64,000 nucleotides of DNA, taken from contig JANQKS010000063.1 of assembly GCA_028281005.1 (NCBI GenBank), forward strand, positions 1-64,000, read 5' to 3'. The position numbers and the translations under genes were made by a program. Shown here piece by piece: positions 1 through 7,998 of this stretch. The DNA is from Pseudomonadales bacterium (GTDB lineage Bacteria > Pseudomonadota > Gammaproteobacteria > Pseudomonadales > Azotimanducaceae). The notes under the pieces are model-generated. The model was given only the letters and a program-made list of their open reading frames with translations. It was not told the DNA's origin and searched no databases. Within the stretch, counting starts at the first letter, position 1; each line of letters opens with the position of its first letter.

Positions 1-1413
1 CTCAATATTAGTGCCTGTCATATTGACAGTGGTATCTCCTAAGGGGTCCTGTAGTGTCCAGATCGAAGTATCTAAACTCGATGATGAAAAATTGTCGGAG
101 ACCACTCCCCCGTCCAACACCGAAAGGGTGACTTCAGCTATGTTGGAGTCATTTCCGGAATCGTCTGCCACGCTATACCTAAACGTGTCTGAACCCTCGT
201 AACCGCTCGCTGGCGTGTATGTGACCAGCCCGCTGTTCGAGTCGACGGAAACAATACCATGTTTCGGATAGCTCTCGATGAAAAGTGTAGATCTAACCAA
301 GCTGCCAGTGTTCGCCTCGTCATTCTTCAAAACGTCTATGACACGCGGTGTTTCTTTTTGCACAAACGCCAAATCAGAAGCAGCAAAAGGTATTGAAGAA
401 GTATCCTTCGCCACCATTTTACCAACCTCTACATTAGTGTAGTGTGAAACAAATAGAACGGAGCCGTTAGGCGACTGGTTTGTGGGATCTAGAGCTTGGA
501 TTATTATCCCGTCTTGCGGATCTTCGCTAGCGGCCCAGGCTTCGAGGGTGTAATACACACCACCCGTGTTGGAGGTATGCACCCTTGAGCGCAGGTTATA
601 AACTTCATCCTCTGCGACTTTGTAGCCAGATTGATCTTCAGCGAACGATGCCTCATATCCATCTGCAATTATGAACCTTGCATTATCATCACCAGAAGTC
701 GATGGGTCTCTATACCAAGCGAGAGCCCCGAGCGGACGCCATCCTATACGTGGTTGCATTCCAGATTGGTGCGGTGGATTTTCATTATGACCAGTCCAAC
801 GATGGACAAAACCAAATGCCCCTTCGGCTCCTGACGTATTGCCTTTAAAGACTACCTCAGCCTCGATCTCGTAATCGGACCAAGTGACATCGCCGATTGC
901 GATAAGGCGGTCGTATCCGGGGGTAACGATCTGAGCACGGCCATTGACTAGGGCCCATTCACCGTCTACTACCTGCGCCAAATCGTTTGGGTTGGCAGCT
1001 GTAGACCAATCAACCTGATAAGGAAGCGGCCAAATACTGTTTGCTGAATAGTAGACGTCGAGTGTTTCAATCGTCTGTTGTCCGCCGGAATCGGTGGCAT
1101 ACACGATAACTTCGTTGCGACCGTTTAGCAGTTCAGTACGGTCAATCTCAATATTGAAATTTCCCGTAGCAGCCAAGCGGGGATTGCCTCCTGGGCCAAC
1201 CGTAATAGGGTTGGCCTGGGATCCATTCAGACTGTACTCCAGAGTCACGTCAGAGGAGGGAGTAACGTCTCCTAGTATGTTTACCCAACGTTGTGGGCTC
1301 CCCAGCTCAAAATGCTGTTCGTTGCCGTAAAAAAGCTCAATTGATGGCGATGCGAGAAGCGGCTCAACCCCCAGCGTAGAGATGAGAAGGACAAGAATAC
1401 GAGCCTTCTTCAT
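1..1413 (-). CDS. Secreted multidomain protein, 5' part only (runs off the window)
   Basis: I read 471 stop-free codons on the minus strand from an ATG at 1413 to the window edge; the 3' end is missing. An AGGAG ribosome-binding site lies at 1422-1426. The N-terminus is a typical Sec signal peptide (MKKARILVLLISTLG..., likely cleaved near residue 22 at LLA-S). After it come a beta-rich Ig-like region (about residues 25-125), a jelly-roll/LamG-like region (about 130-300, with WSDYEIEAEV and FGFVHRW), and a cadherin/VCBS-type Ig domain (about 345-425, containing VLKNDEAN, GIVSVDSNSG and GSDTFRYSVADDSGN). A second jelly-roll unit then begins (DNFSSSSLDTSIW). Such proteins are usually secreted adhesins or polysaccharide-binding proteins. 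A C-terminal sorting signal, if present, lies outside the window. The function is inferred only from domain type. Confidence 0.8.
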   Translation of the reverse strand, partial: MKKARILVLLISTLGVEPLLASPSIELFYGNEQHFELGSPQRWVNILGDVTPSSDVTLEYSLNGSQANPITVGPGGNPRLAATGNFNIEIDRTELLNGRNEVIVYATDSGGQQTIETLDVYYSANSIWPLPYQVDWSTAANPNDLAQVVDGEWALVNGRAQIVTPGYDRLIAIGDVTWSDYEIEAEVVFKGNTSGAEGAFGFVHRWTGHNENPPHQSGMQPRIGWRPLGALAWYRDPSTSGDDNARFIIADGYEASFAEDQSGYKVAEDEVYNLRSRVHTSNTGGVYYTLEAWAASEDPQDGIIIQALDPTNQSPNGSVLFVSHYTNVEVGKMVAKDTSSIPFAASDLAFVQKETPRVIDVLKNDEANTGSLVRSTLFIESYPKHGIVSVDSNSGLVTYTPASGYEGSDTFRYSVADDSGNDSNIAEVTLSVLDGGVVSDNFSSSSLDTSIWTLQDPLGDTTVNMTGTNIE

Positions 1414-1509
1414 TTGGATAACTCCTGATTGTTCTTATCATGATCTAACAGATACGTTCGAGAAACGATGGCTGCTAGAGTGAATTTTGTGAGTTCTTAG
1501 TAAGTTTTG

Positions 1510-1521
1510 GAAGTATACTTC
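1510..1521. promoter_or_regulatory. Perfect 12-base palindrome (possible operator)
   Basis: GAAGTATACTTC is a perfect palindrome about 100 bases upstream of the start codon of the secreted protein at 1413. It sits in an AT-rich stretch suitable for a promoter. An operator role is inferred from symmetry and position only; a perfect 12-mer palindrome can occur by chance. Confidence 0.25.
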
Positions 1522-1578
1522 ACTATTTTCAGGCTACGCTAACCATAAAAAAGGCTAACGAAGGCCGAGTTTTATTCG

Positions 1579-1603
1579 AAAACACCACTTGATGAGGTGT
1601 TTT
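1579..1603 (-). terminator. Hairpin terminator candidate after the rfbBA operon
   Basis: AAAACACC (1579-1586) and GGTGTTTT (1596-1603) form a perfect 8-bp stem around a 9-base loop. Read on the minus strand, the stem's 3' arm ends in a short T run about 120 bases past the glycosyltransferase stop codon. The stem is AT-rich, so termination may be partial. Confidence 0.45.
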
Positions 1604-1723
1604 TAATGGCGATGACATGGTTGGGGTGCCTATCTGGATCCGAGCACATCCCTCGACGAGTAGACGGTACTGTTGGAAACCAGAAAATTCACGCCGTTCT
1701 TTCGTTGGATAGTTGATGATGAA

Positions 1724-2887
1724 TCAGTTCTGCAGAACGCTGCGGTAGAGTGCTGCCAAACGTTGACTCTGCTTGGTTGAATCGAACTCCATTTCAGTGT
1801 GAATTCGCCCCGCGCGAGAGAATTCTTCGTAGCGCTCTCGATTACTAATCATCTCATCTAGAGCCGCAGAGAGACCTTCAACATCTCCAGGTTCCGCAAG
1901 TAGACCTGTGGCGCCATCGACAATTACTTCAGGGATGTCGCAATGAGAGGTGCTAACTATAGGTATGCCCGTAGCAGCCATAGCGATAAGGGTAACGGGG
2001 GCGCCACCCTCCGCATCTCCATCTGCCGCGGTGATACTTGGAGAGAGGAAGATATCGTGTTGATAACTCAAATCTAGCAATTCACTGTAAGGCAGAAAAC
2101 CAACAAAGTTTGTGTGTGCCGCGAGCCCGGTTTCGTTCAAAACGGCCAAGATACGCGCCTTTTCTGCGGTGCTTCTTGGTTGTTCGATTTCATCACCAAC
2201 TAGAGTAATGTGGATTCGACGCCCTTTTAGAAGCGAAATTGCATTGAAAGCGTCTGGAAACCCTTTTTTTTCAACAAATGACCCCGCCATAAGCACGCGA
2301 ATTACATTATTTTCCTTCAGACCGAGACGTTGTTTGAACTTGATGTCCGGGGTGCGTACCCCGAGGTGCTGAATCCTAACTTTGTCCCTGGGACAGCCGA
2401 GTTGTACCAGAGACTCAGCAAAGAATGGCCCTTCTGCCAGCACCGTCGTGGCATGTTCGAAGAGTGACTCGAAACGTTTGCGCCAGTGTGTGTCCAATAA
2501 AGGCAGCATGCTCGCATCATAGCCATAGAACGTTACGATATGGGGTATGTCGAGTTTTTGGGCTATCGCCATATCAGCCCATCCCTGATCTCCAAAGTGA
2601 CTATGCAGCACACAATCGGAGGACTGCGCGATGCGTCGTATTCGCCAGTCTCGAAAAGCGGAAGCGAAGCGGTATGAGTGCCTAGAGAGACATCCAAATG
2701 GAGCTGTAGCTTCGTTAGTTACAAACAGGTTATCGATTGGAAAGCGTTCTGTATTTTCTGAGTTATTGGCAACAACGTGAGAGGTGATGTCCTCGGGCAG
2801 GCCGTGTATCTGGTCATACAGCCAAACCATCGTTGACGATAGCCAAGTGTCTGCCGATTGAACAACCGACAGAGGTTCAGCGTTCAT
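1724..2887 (-). CDS. Glycosyltransferase family 4, WcaL-like
   Basis: This 387-residue protein has the two-Rossmann GT-B layout of family 4 glycosyltransferases. It would transfer a sugar from a nucleotide donor to a lipid-linked repeat unit at the cytoplasmic face of the membrane. The donor-domain start is visible as VLMAGSFVEKKGFPDA near residue 200, and DGDAEGGAPVTLIAMAATG lies near residue 290. In the latter motif the second conserved glutamate of the family (usually E before MA-x-x-G) is alanine; the codon is GCT. The gene overlaps the aminotransferase by 4 bases (ATGA-type coupling) and is the last gene of the rfbB-rfbA-aminotransferase operon. It may therefore use the dTDP-sugar made there. 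Donor and acceptor are unknown. Confidence 0.85.
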   Translation of the reverse strand: MNAEPLSVVQSADTWLSSTMVWLYDQIHGLPEDITSHVVANNSENTERFPIDNLFVTNEATAPFGCLSRHSYRFASAFRDWRIRRIAQSSDCVLHSHFGDQGWADMAIAQKLDIPHIVTFYGYDASMLPLLDTHWRKRFESLFEHATTVLAEGPFFAESLVQLGCPRDKVRIQHLGVRTPDIKFKQRLGLKENNVIRVLMAGSFVEKKGFPDAFNAISLLKGRRIHITLVGDEIEQPRSTAEKARILAVLNETGLAAHTNFVGFLPYSELLDLSYQHDIFLSPSITAADGDAEGGAPVTLIAMAATGIPIVSTSHCDIPEVIVDGATGLLAEPGDVEGLSAALDEMISNRERYEEFSRAGRIHTEMEFDSTKQSQRLAALYRSVLQN

Positions 2888-4056
2888 CGGTTCAGTACAC
2901 GCCGAGCAGCGGTAATCACATCTTCCAGATCCTGATCGCTTAAGGCAGCGGAGATCGGCAAGCTGACAGTCTCGCTACCCAGCGCAACAGCGTGGGGATA
3001 GTCCTGCAGAGCCCAGCCAAAGGTATCTCGATAATATCGGTGAGCTGGGATTGACAGATAGTGTACACCCAGACCGATACCCTGACGGGTCATACCGTCC
3101 AGAAACTGGTCGCGGGAAATGCCGTGTTGATCTTGATTGATGCGAGTCGTGTACAAATGATAGGCATGGACTTTATCTGCTTGTTCTGTCGGTGGGGTCA
3201 CCAAACCTAGCTCTGGGAGGTGTTGCTGATAGAAATTCCAGATTTGCTCGCGCCGGGCGTGCGTTTGCTCGACCCGGGCCAACTGGTGTATTCCTAACGC
3301 TGCTTGGACATCCATCATATTGTACTTAAATCCCGGTTCGACAACCTCGTAGTGCTTGAAGCCCTCGTTGCCGAATCGTTTGTACGCATCCTTGCTCATG
3401 CCGTGTAGAGATAAAACTCTCAAACGATCCGCGGCTTCGTCACTGTCTGTGGTTATCATGCCGCCCTCGCCGGTGACGACGTTCTTCGTGACATAGAAAC
3501 TGAAGCAGCCGAAGTCACCAAAGGTGCCCGCGTGTTTAGGGCCTTGCCTAGTTTCGATGGCGTGCGCACAGTCTTCAATAACCTGCAAATTGTAATGATT
3601 GGCAAGTTCTCCCAAATCCTGCATGTTACAAAGCCGGCCAGCGAAATGGACTGGCACGATAGCACGCGTTTTGCGGTTCACAAGACTGGCTACGTGAGTC
3701 GTATCGATGTTGCCGGTGGCAGGGTCGATGTCGGCGAGGACTGGCGTAGCTCCGCTGTGTATGATTGCATTGACCGTTGCGCAAAAAGTCATCGCTGTGG
3801 TTATTACCTGGTCGCCTGGTCCGACTCCCGCGGCAATCAAGCTCAGATGCAGCGCTGCTGTACAACTATTGACAGCGACAGCATGTTTGGCGCCGGTATA
3901 GTCAGCCATTTCCCGCTCAAACTGCTTTACCCGTGGTCCTGTGCCAAGCCATCCGGATTTCACTGTAGCTATAAGTTCTTCAACTTCATCATCGCCGATC
4001 AACGGGGCGCCAAATACAAGGAAATTGTCCCTTTCACGAACGTACGAAGCTGTCAT
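2884..4056 (-). CDS. DegT/DnrJ/EryC1/StrS sugar aminotransferase
   Basis: This is a PLP-dependent nucleotide-sugar aminotransferase of 390 residues, the normal family length. EDCAHA (Asp162) and the [14 protein letters not shown] segment with the predicted PLP lysine (Lys191) are both present. It lies directly after rfbA and rfbB, which make dTDP-4-keto-6-deoxyglucose, and no rfbC or rfbD is nearby. The likely reaction is therefore transfer of an amino group to that keto-sugar, giving a dTDP-4-amino-4,6-dideoxyhexose. A 3-amino product would need an isomerase that is not seen here. It overlaps neighbours by 4 bases on both sides, indicating translational coupling. The family assignment is firm; the product sugar is inferred. 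Confidence 0.9.
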   Translation of the reverse strand: MTASYVRERDNFLVFGAPLIGDDEVEELIATVKSGWLGTGPRVKQFEREMADYTGAKHAVAVNSCTAALHLSLIAAGVGPGDQVITTAMTFCATVNAIIHSGATPVLADIDPATGNIDTTHVASLVNRKTRAIVPVHFAGRLCNMQDLGELANHYNLQVIEDCAHAIETRQGPKHAGTFGDFGCFSFYVTKNVVTGEGGMITTDSDEAADRLRVLSLHGMSKDAYKRFGNEGFKHYEVVEPGFKYNMMDVQAALGIHQLARVEQTHARREQIWNFYQQHLPELGLVTPPTEQADKVHAYHLYTTRINQDQHGISRDQFLDGMTRQGIGLGVHYLSIPAHRYYRDTFGWALQDYPHAVALGSETVSLPISAALSDQDLEDVITAARRVLNR

Positions 4057-4922
4057 GGTTGTTCCAGGAGTCGCAGCAGATATTGACCGTACTCGGCTTT
4101 ACGCATTGGTTCTGCTAATTTTTCCAACTGCGCCTCGTCAATGTAGCCAAGTCGGTATGCAACTTCTTCCGGACAGCTTATTTTGAGACCTTGGCGATCT
4201 TCTATTGTGCGTACAAAATTTGATGCATCTAGCAGCGAGTCTCGGGTCCCTGTATCCAGCCAGGCTGTACCGCGCCCCAACAGTTCCACAAAGAGATTGC
4301 CGGTCTCAAGGTAGCGCCTATTCACCGAGGTTATCTCCAGTTCACCGCGGGCTGAAGGTTCCACTTCATGCGCATATCGAACCACGTTATTGTCGTAAAA
4401 ATATAAACCTGTCACTGCGTAGTTTGAGCGTGGTTTAGCGGGTTTCTCTTCGATGCTTACGGCGCGCTCTTCGTCATCCAGTTCGACAACACCATAGCGC
4501 TCAGGGTCTCGTACCGCATAGGCAAATACCGTACCGCCTGGTTGACGCTGTTGTGCACGCAAGAGTTTTTCCTCGATGTCGGTACCATAAAAAATATTGT
4601 CGCCTAGGATCATGGCACAGGCATCGTCACCAATGAAGTCCTCTGCCAGTATGAAGGCTTGTGCCAGGCCATCCGGCGAAGGTTGAACGATGTAACTTAA
4701 TTGCAAACCAAGCTGGTTGCCATCACCAAGCAAAGTCTCGATTCTGGGTGTGTCGTGGGGTGTGGATATGACCACAATTTCTCTGATCCGCGCCAGCATC
4801 AGAATAGACAGCGGATAGTAGATCATGGGTTTGTCATAGACCGGCAAAAGTTGTTTTGAAACAACCCGAGTCATCGGCCAAAGGCGAGTCCCGGATCCGC
4901 CAGCAAGAATGATTCCCTTCAT
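4053..4922 (-). CDS. rfbA: Glucose-1-phosphate thymidylyltransferase RfbA (RmlA)
   Basis: The enzyme condenses glucose 1-phosphate and dTTP to dTDP-glucose, the first step of dTDP-deoxysugar synthesis in the cytoplasm. The N-terminal nucleotidyltransferase signature [11 protein letters not shown] is followed by [18 protein letters not shown], and the ILGDNIFYG metal/substrate segment follows. The length of 289 residues is typical. It overlaps the aminotransferase by 4 bases and follows rfbB after 4 bases, so all are probably one transcript. Confidence 0.96.
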   Translation of the reverse strand: MKGIILAGGSGTRLWPMTRVVSKQLLPVYDKPMIYYPLSILMLARIREIVVISTPHDTPRIETLLGDGNQLGLQLSYIVQPSPDGLAQAFILAEDFIGDDACAMILGDNIFYGTDIEEKLLRAQQRQPGGTVFAYAVRDPERYGVVELDDEERAVSIEEKPAKPRSNYAVTGLYFYDNNVVRYAHEVEPSARGELEITSVNRRYLETGNLFVELLGRGTAWLDTGTRDSLLDASNFVRTIEDRQGLKISCPEEVAYRLGYIDEAQLEKLAEPMRKAEYGQYLLRLLEQP

Positions 4923-4926
4923 TAAA

Positions 4927-5985
4927 TTACGCTCGATTACGGTAGTTCAGATCAAGCCACTCGCGATACTTCCCGGATGTGACATTTCGCGACCATTCAG
5001 GGTTTGTTAGGTACCAGCGTACAGTCTTCATCAAACCGCTGCTGAAACTTTCACGCGGAAACCAGCCTAGCTCGCGCTCTATTTTGGAGCAGTCAACAGC
5101 GTAACGGCGATCATGCCCTTTACGGTCTTCAACGTATTTGATGAGAGTTTTGCGTGGAGTCGGGGCAGGTACCTCCCCATCGATGATTTCACAGATCTGT
5201 TCTACCACTTCATTGTTGCTCAATTCGCAGCGACCACCGATATTATAGGTCTCTCCAACTTTGCCCTCTGTCAGTACTTTGTCCAGCGCGGTGCAGTGGT
5301 CCTCAACGTACAACCAATCGCGAACGTTTTGCCCATCACCATAGACTGGCAGTTCGCGCATGTTCACGGCGTTCAGGATCATCAGAGGAATTAGCTTCTC
5401 CGGGAACTGGTAGGGGCCGTAATTGTTTGAGCAATTTGTCACTAGTGTCGGCAGTTCATAGGTTTCGTGAAAGGCGCGCACCAGATGGTCAGAGCTCGCT
5501 TTGGAAGCAGCATAAGGGCTGTTCGGTTGATATGCAGTCGTTTCCTGAAAGGGGGATTCATCCGGCAGCAAGGACCCGTAGACTTCATCGGTAGAAACGT
5601 GCAGAAACCGGAATTCAACCTGACGCGAAGCGGGCAGAGCTTCCCAATAATTTCGGCTCGCCTCCAGTAATCGCAACGTACCTAGAACGTTGGTCTGGAC
5701 AAATGCTTCCGCACCTAGTATCGACCGGTCGACATGCGACTCTGCTGCAAAATTTATAATTACACGAGGCTGATACTTTGAAAGCAGGTCTGTTACGAGC
5801 TCGATGTTCCCTATATCCCCTTTGTGGAAAATATGGTGTGCAATGGGTAGACCGTTTAGATTTTGTGGATTGCCAGCGTAGGTTAGCGCATCCAGGTTGA
5901 TCACTTGTTCCTTTGAAGCAGCGCATTTTGCGCGAACGAAGTTGCTACCGATAAAACCCGCGCCACCGGTTACCAGAATTGTCAA
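4927..5985 (-). CDS. rfbB: dTDP-glucose 4,6-dehydratase RfbB (RmlB)
   Basis: This is a short-chain dehydrogenase-type enzyme that converts dTDP-glucose to dTDP-4-keto-6-deoxyglucose with bound NAD. The N-terminal [10 protein letters not shown] nucleotide loop is followed by HVSTDEVYG and the catalytic YAASK segment. The length is 352 residues. The start is a TTG codon with an AGGGA-type ribosome-binding site 7 bases upstream; no better upstream start is visible. It is the first gene of the minus-strand nucleotide-sugar operon. Confidence 0.95.
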   Translation of the reverse strand: MTILVTGGAGFIGSNFVRAKCAASKEQVINLDALTYAGNPQNLNGLPIAHHIFHKGDIGNIELVTDLLSKYQPRVIINFAAESHVDRSILGAEAFVQTNVLGTLRLLEASRNYWEALPASRQVEFRFLHVSTDEVYGSLLPDESPFQETTAYQPNSPYAASKASSDHLVRAFHETYELPTLVTNCSNNYGPYQFPEKLIPLMILNAVNMRELPVYGDGQNVRDWLYVEDHCTALDKVLTEGKVGETYNIGGRCELSNNEVVEQICEIIDGEVPAPTPRKTLIKYVEDRKGHDRRYAVDCSKIERELGWFPRESFSSGLMKTVRWYLTNPEWSRNVTSGKYREWLDLNYRNRA

Positions 5986-6319
5986 TTGAAGTCCCTGTTC
6001 GAAAGATCAATGCAGCCAAGTTTAGCCCCAAATCGTCCAAAGTGAACTGGAACTGGTCGACAACAGTACCAAAATTGGGACTTTGGTATGCATCGTCGAC
6101 GATAATACGTGGGTTGCTAATAAAGTTTCTGTCAGTTTCTTTACGTATATGTCTCCTTAGAGCCTCGTCAACGGCGTATCTACAAAGCTCTTTATCTGCA
6201 AAAAGTTTAGCGTTGATGGTTATGCTTGGGCCAACGCTAAATTTGAGCGAGCAGTTCCTTGCAACATCGTTAAATTCGTCTATTCGGAAGGCATTACATT
6301 TCGGTGTAGATCTCATCAT
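5945..6319 (-). CDS. Possible small ORF or gene remnant upstream of rfbB
   Basis: A 124-codon minus-strand reading frame runs from an ATG at 6319 and ends inside rfbB in another frame. The same frame stays open upstream for about 27 more codons, to a stop just inside the start of the divergent chain-length gene. The product looks protein-like, with alternating charged and hydrophobic segments such as DEALRRHIRKETDR, but I recognise no family. A competing plus-strand ORF covers the same DNA. There is no clear ribosome-binding site. It may be a decayed gene fragment in the divergent promoter region. Confidence 0.25.
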   Translation of the reverse strand: MMRSTPKCNAFRIDEFNDVARNCSLKFSVGPSITINAKLFADKELCRYAVDEALRRHIRKETDRNFISNPRIIVDDAYQSPNFGTVVDQFQFTLDDLGLNLAALIFRTGTSIDNSGNRWRGFYR

Positions 6320-6376
6320 CGCTTCTAAATCGTTAAGTAGTAGTATGCCTGTTTCATAACGATCCTCAGGACGAGT
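5986..6376. other. Divergent intergenic region between rfbB and the exosortase operon
   Basis: This 391-base region separates the minus-strand rfbB operon from the plus-strand operon that begins with the chain-length determinant, so it must hold both promoters if each operon has its own. It is more AT-rich than its flanks. Apart from the uncertain small ORFs on both strands I see no defined element. An AGGA motif just before 6377 is the ribosome-binding site of the chain-length gene. Confidence 0.55.
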
Positions 6377-7972
6377 ATGCGAGAGTTATTGGATGAATTT
6401 TTACCCTACTTAATGGGCGCTTGGGTCTATCGCTGGTGGGCTTCGGCTGTTGCAATAGCCGTCTGTATCGCCGGGTTTCTCTACGTTTTTGCGATCCCGA
6501 ATGTCTACGAAGCAAATGCCCGAATCTACATCGACGCAAACAGCAGGTTACGTGATGTGGTTCGTCAACTTGGCATGGAACCTGATGTCACTAGTCGCGT
6601 ATTCCTTGTTCGTCAGGCGCTGGCCGGACGCCCTCAGTTGGAGAGGGTGGCACGTGAAACTGATTTGGATCTTAACGTTACTTCGGACCTGGAGCGTGAG
6701 CAAATGCTCAAAAACTTGTCGGAGAAGGTGAGCATTTCTTCTGGCCGAGGTGTGCAGGGACAGAACTTGTTCTTGATCTCCTATACCCACTCGGATCGCG
6801 TCGTTGCGTATAGCGTGGTTAAAGAGATGCTGGATGTGTTCGTCGAAGACGTGCTAGAAGAAAAGAATACCGATACTCGGCGTACTAGGGACTTCCTTGA
6901 TACGCAGCTGCAGCATTACCGAGGGCTTCTCTCGGAAACTGAACAGAAGCTCCAGAGCTTCAAGCGCGAACATCCGTTCTTCGTGATTGGCAATTCAGGT
7001 GATTACTTTCAAAGACTACGCACCGCCGAAGCAAACCTGGAGGATGTGAACGCACGCAAGAAGGTTCTAGTTAGTCGTCAGAACGAGCTGCGTAAGCAAC
7101 TTGGAAACATAGCACCGTATGCCGCGACGGGCGAAGAGAGCTTGTCAATGGCGGTTGTAAGCGGTTCAGCCGTATCGCAACGCCTGAACCAGATGCGCCA
7201 AACTCTGCGTGATCTCTTGTTAAGGTTTACCGAAAGGCACCCGGAAGTTATTGCGACTAGGGAGCAAATCAAGCTGCTGGAAGAGCAATGGCAAGAGGAA
7301 ATTCGAAAAGCAGCTGAAGCTGCTGCCGATGAGGGGGTTTCTGCCGCTACCAATCCGATCTATATCGAGATTCAGAATCTCCTGCGGGAGAATAACCTCA
7401 ATCTGGCGGAACTAGCTGAACAAGAAGACCAGATTCAGGGTCGTTTGCAAAAGTTGCAGAAGGAAATAGATACAGGCCCGATTTTGGAAAGCCAATTTGT
7501 GGAGCTAACGCGAGATTACGACTACTACGAAAAACTCTACAACGAAGTATTGCACCAAAGCGAACGCGAGCGTATCGGTCGCGTTGGAGCGGAAGCAGAT
7601 GTCATTTCTTTCAATATAATTGACCCTCCTCGCGCTGGACTGGAGCCGGTTGCACCTAACAGATCTGTTTTGTTGTTGGTGGTGCTCGCAGGGTCGCTTG
7701 CTATAGGCTTCGTGTTCACGCTGGCGTTGGCCCAACTCAATCCGCGCGTGTTTTCTCCCAATCAGTTGCAGGGTCACTGCGGTGATTTTCAGTTTCTTGG
7801 TGCGATCAGCCACGCAAGGCAAAACGAAAGCCCATACAGCGCGAGGGCTGTGCTGATGTTTGGTGTATTTCTAGTGGTGCTGATTACCGGCGCTGGCGGA
7901 GTGGTGATGATTGAAGAAGACGCCTCCCGAATAGTGCGTGAAGGCCTCGCTCGCCTCGACCTAAGTATCTAG
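6377..7972 (+). CDS. XrtA-type polysaccharide chain-length determinant (Wzz/GumC family)
   Basis: This inner-membrane polysaccharide co-polymerase sets polymer length and links synthesis to export. It has 531 residues. A first transmembrane helix lies near residues 20-40, followed by a Wzz domain (YEANARIYIDANSRLRD) and a long periplasmic coiled-coil region (about 150-400). The GumC-like segment before the second membrane helix (about 430-450) ends in PPRAGLEPVAPNRS. A further helix follows near 490-510. No cytoplasmic kinase domain or Walker motif is fused to it. In XrtA loci a separate tyrosine kinase usually follows, but here exosortase comes next. AGGA precedes the ATG. Confidence 0.9.
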   Translation: MRELLDEFLPYLMGAWVYRWWASAVAIAVCIAGFLYVFAIPNVYEANARIYIDANSRLRDVVRQLGMEPDVTSRVFLVRQALAGRPQLERVARETDLDLNVTSDLEREQMLKNLSEKVSISSGRGVQGQNLFLISYTHSDRVVAYSVVKEMLDVFVEDVLEEKNTDTRRTRDFLDTQLQHYRGLLSETEQKLQSFKREHPFFVIGNSGDYFQRLRTAEANLEDVNARKKVLVSRQNELRKQLGNIAPYAATGEESLSMAVVSGSAVSQRLNQMRQTLRDLLLRFTERHPEVIATREQIKLLEEQWQEEIRKAAEAAADEGVSAATNPIYIEIQNLLRENNLNLAELAEQEDQIQGRLQKLQKEIDTGPILESQFVELTRDYDYYEKLYNEVLHQSERERIGRVGAEADVISFNIIDPPRAGLEPVAPNRSVLLLVVLAGSLAIGFVFTLALAQLNPRVFSPNQLQGHCGDFQFLGAISHARQNESPYSARAVLMFGVFLVVLITGAGGVVMIEEDASRIVREGLARLDLSI

Positions 7973-7998
7973 CCCCAAACTGCGGAGCGTATGGTCCA

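Larger units (their letters stand above)
1414..1723. other. Intergenic region between two minus-strand genes
   Basis: This 310-base gene-free stretch separates the glycosyltransferase at 1724-2887 from the secreted protein starting at 1413. It holds an AT-rich hairpin near 1579-1603, a 12-base palindrome at 1510-1521 and the ribosome-binding site at 1422-1426. I see no convincing ORF or RNA gene. Confidence 0.6.

Noticed and set aside
3532-4086. 184-codon plus-strand ORF antisense to the aminotransferase gene
   Set aside because: It lies wholly within a clear, conserved minus-strand enzyme gene and has no protein-like features or ribosome-binding site.
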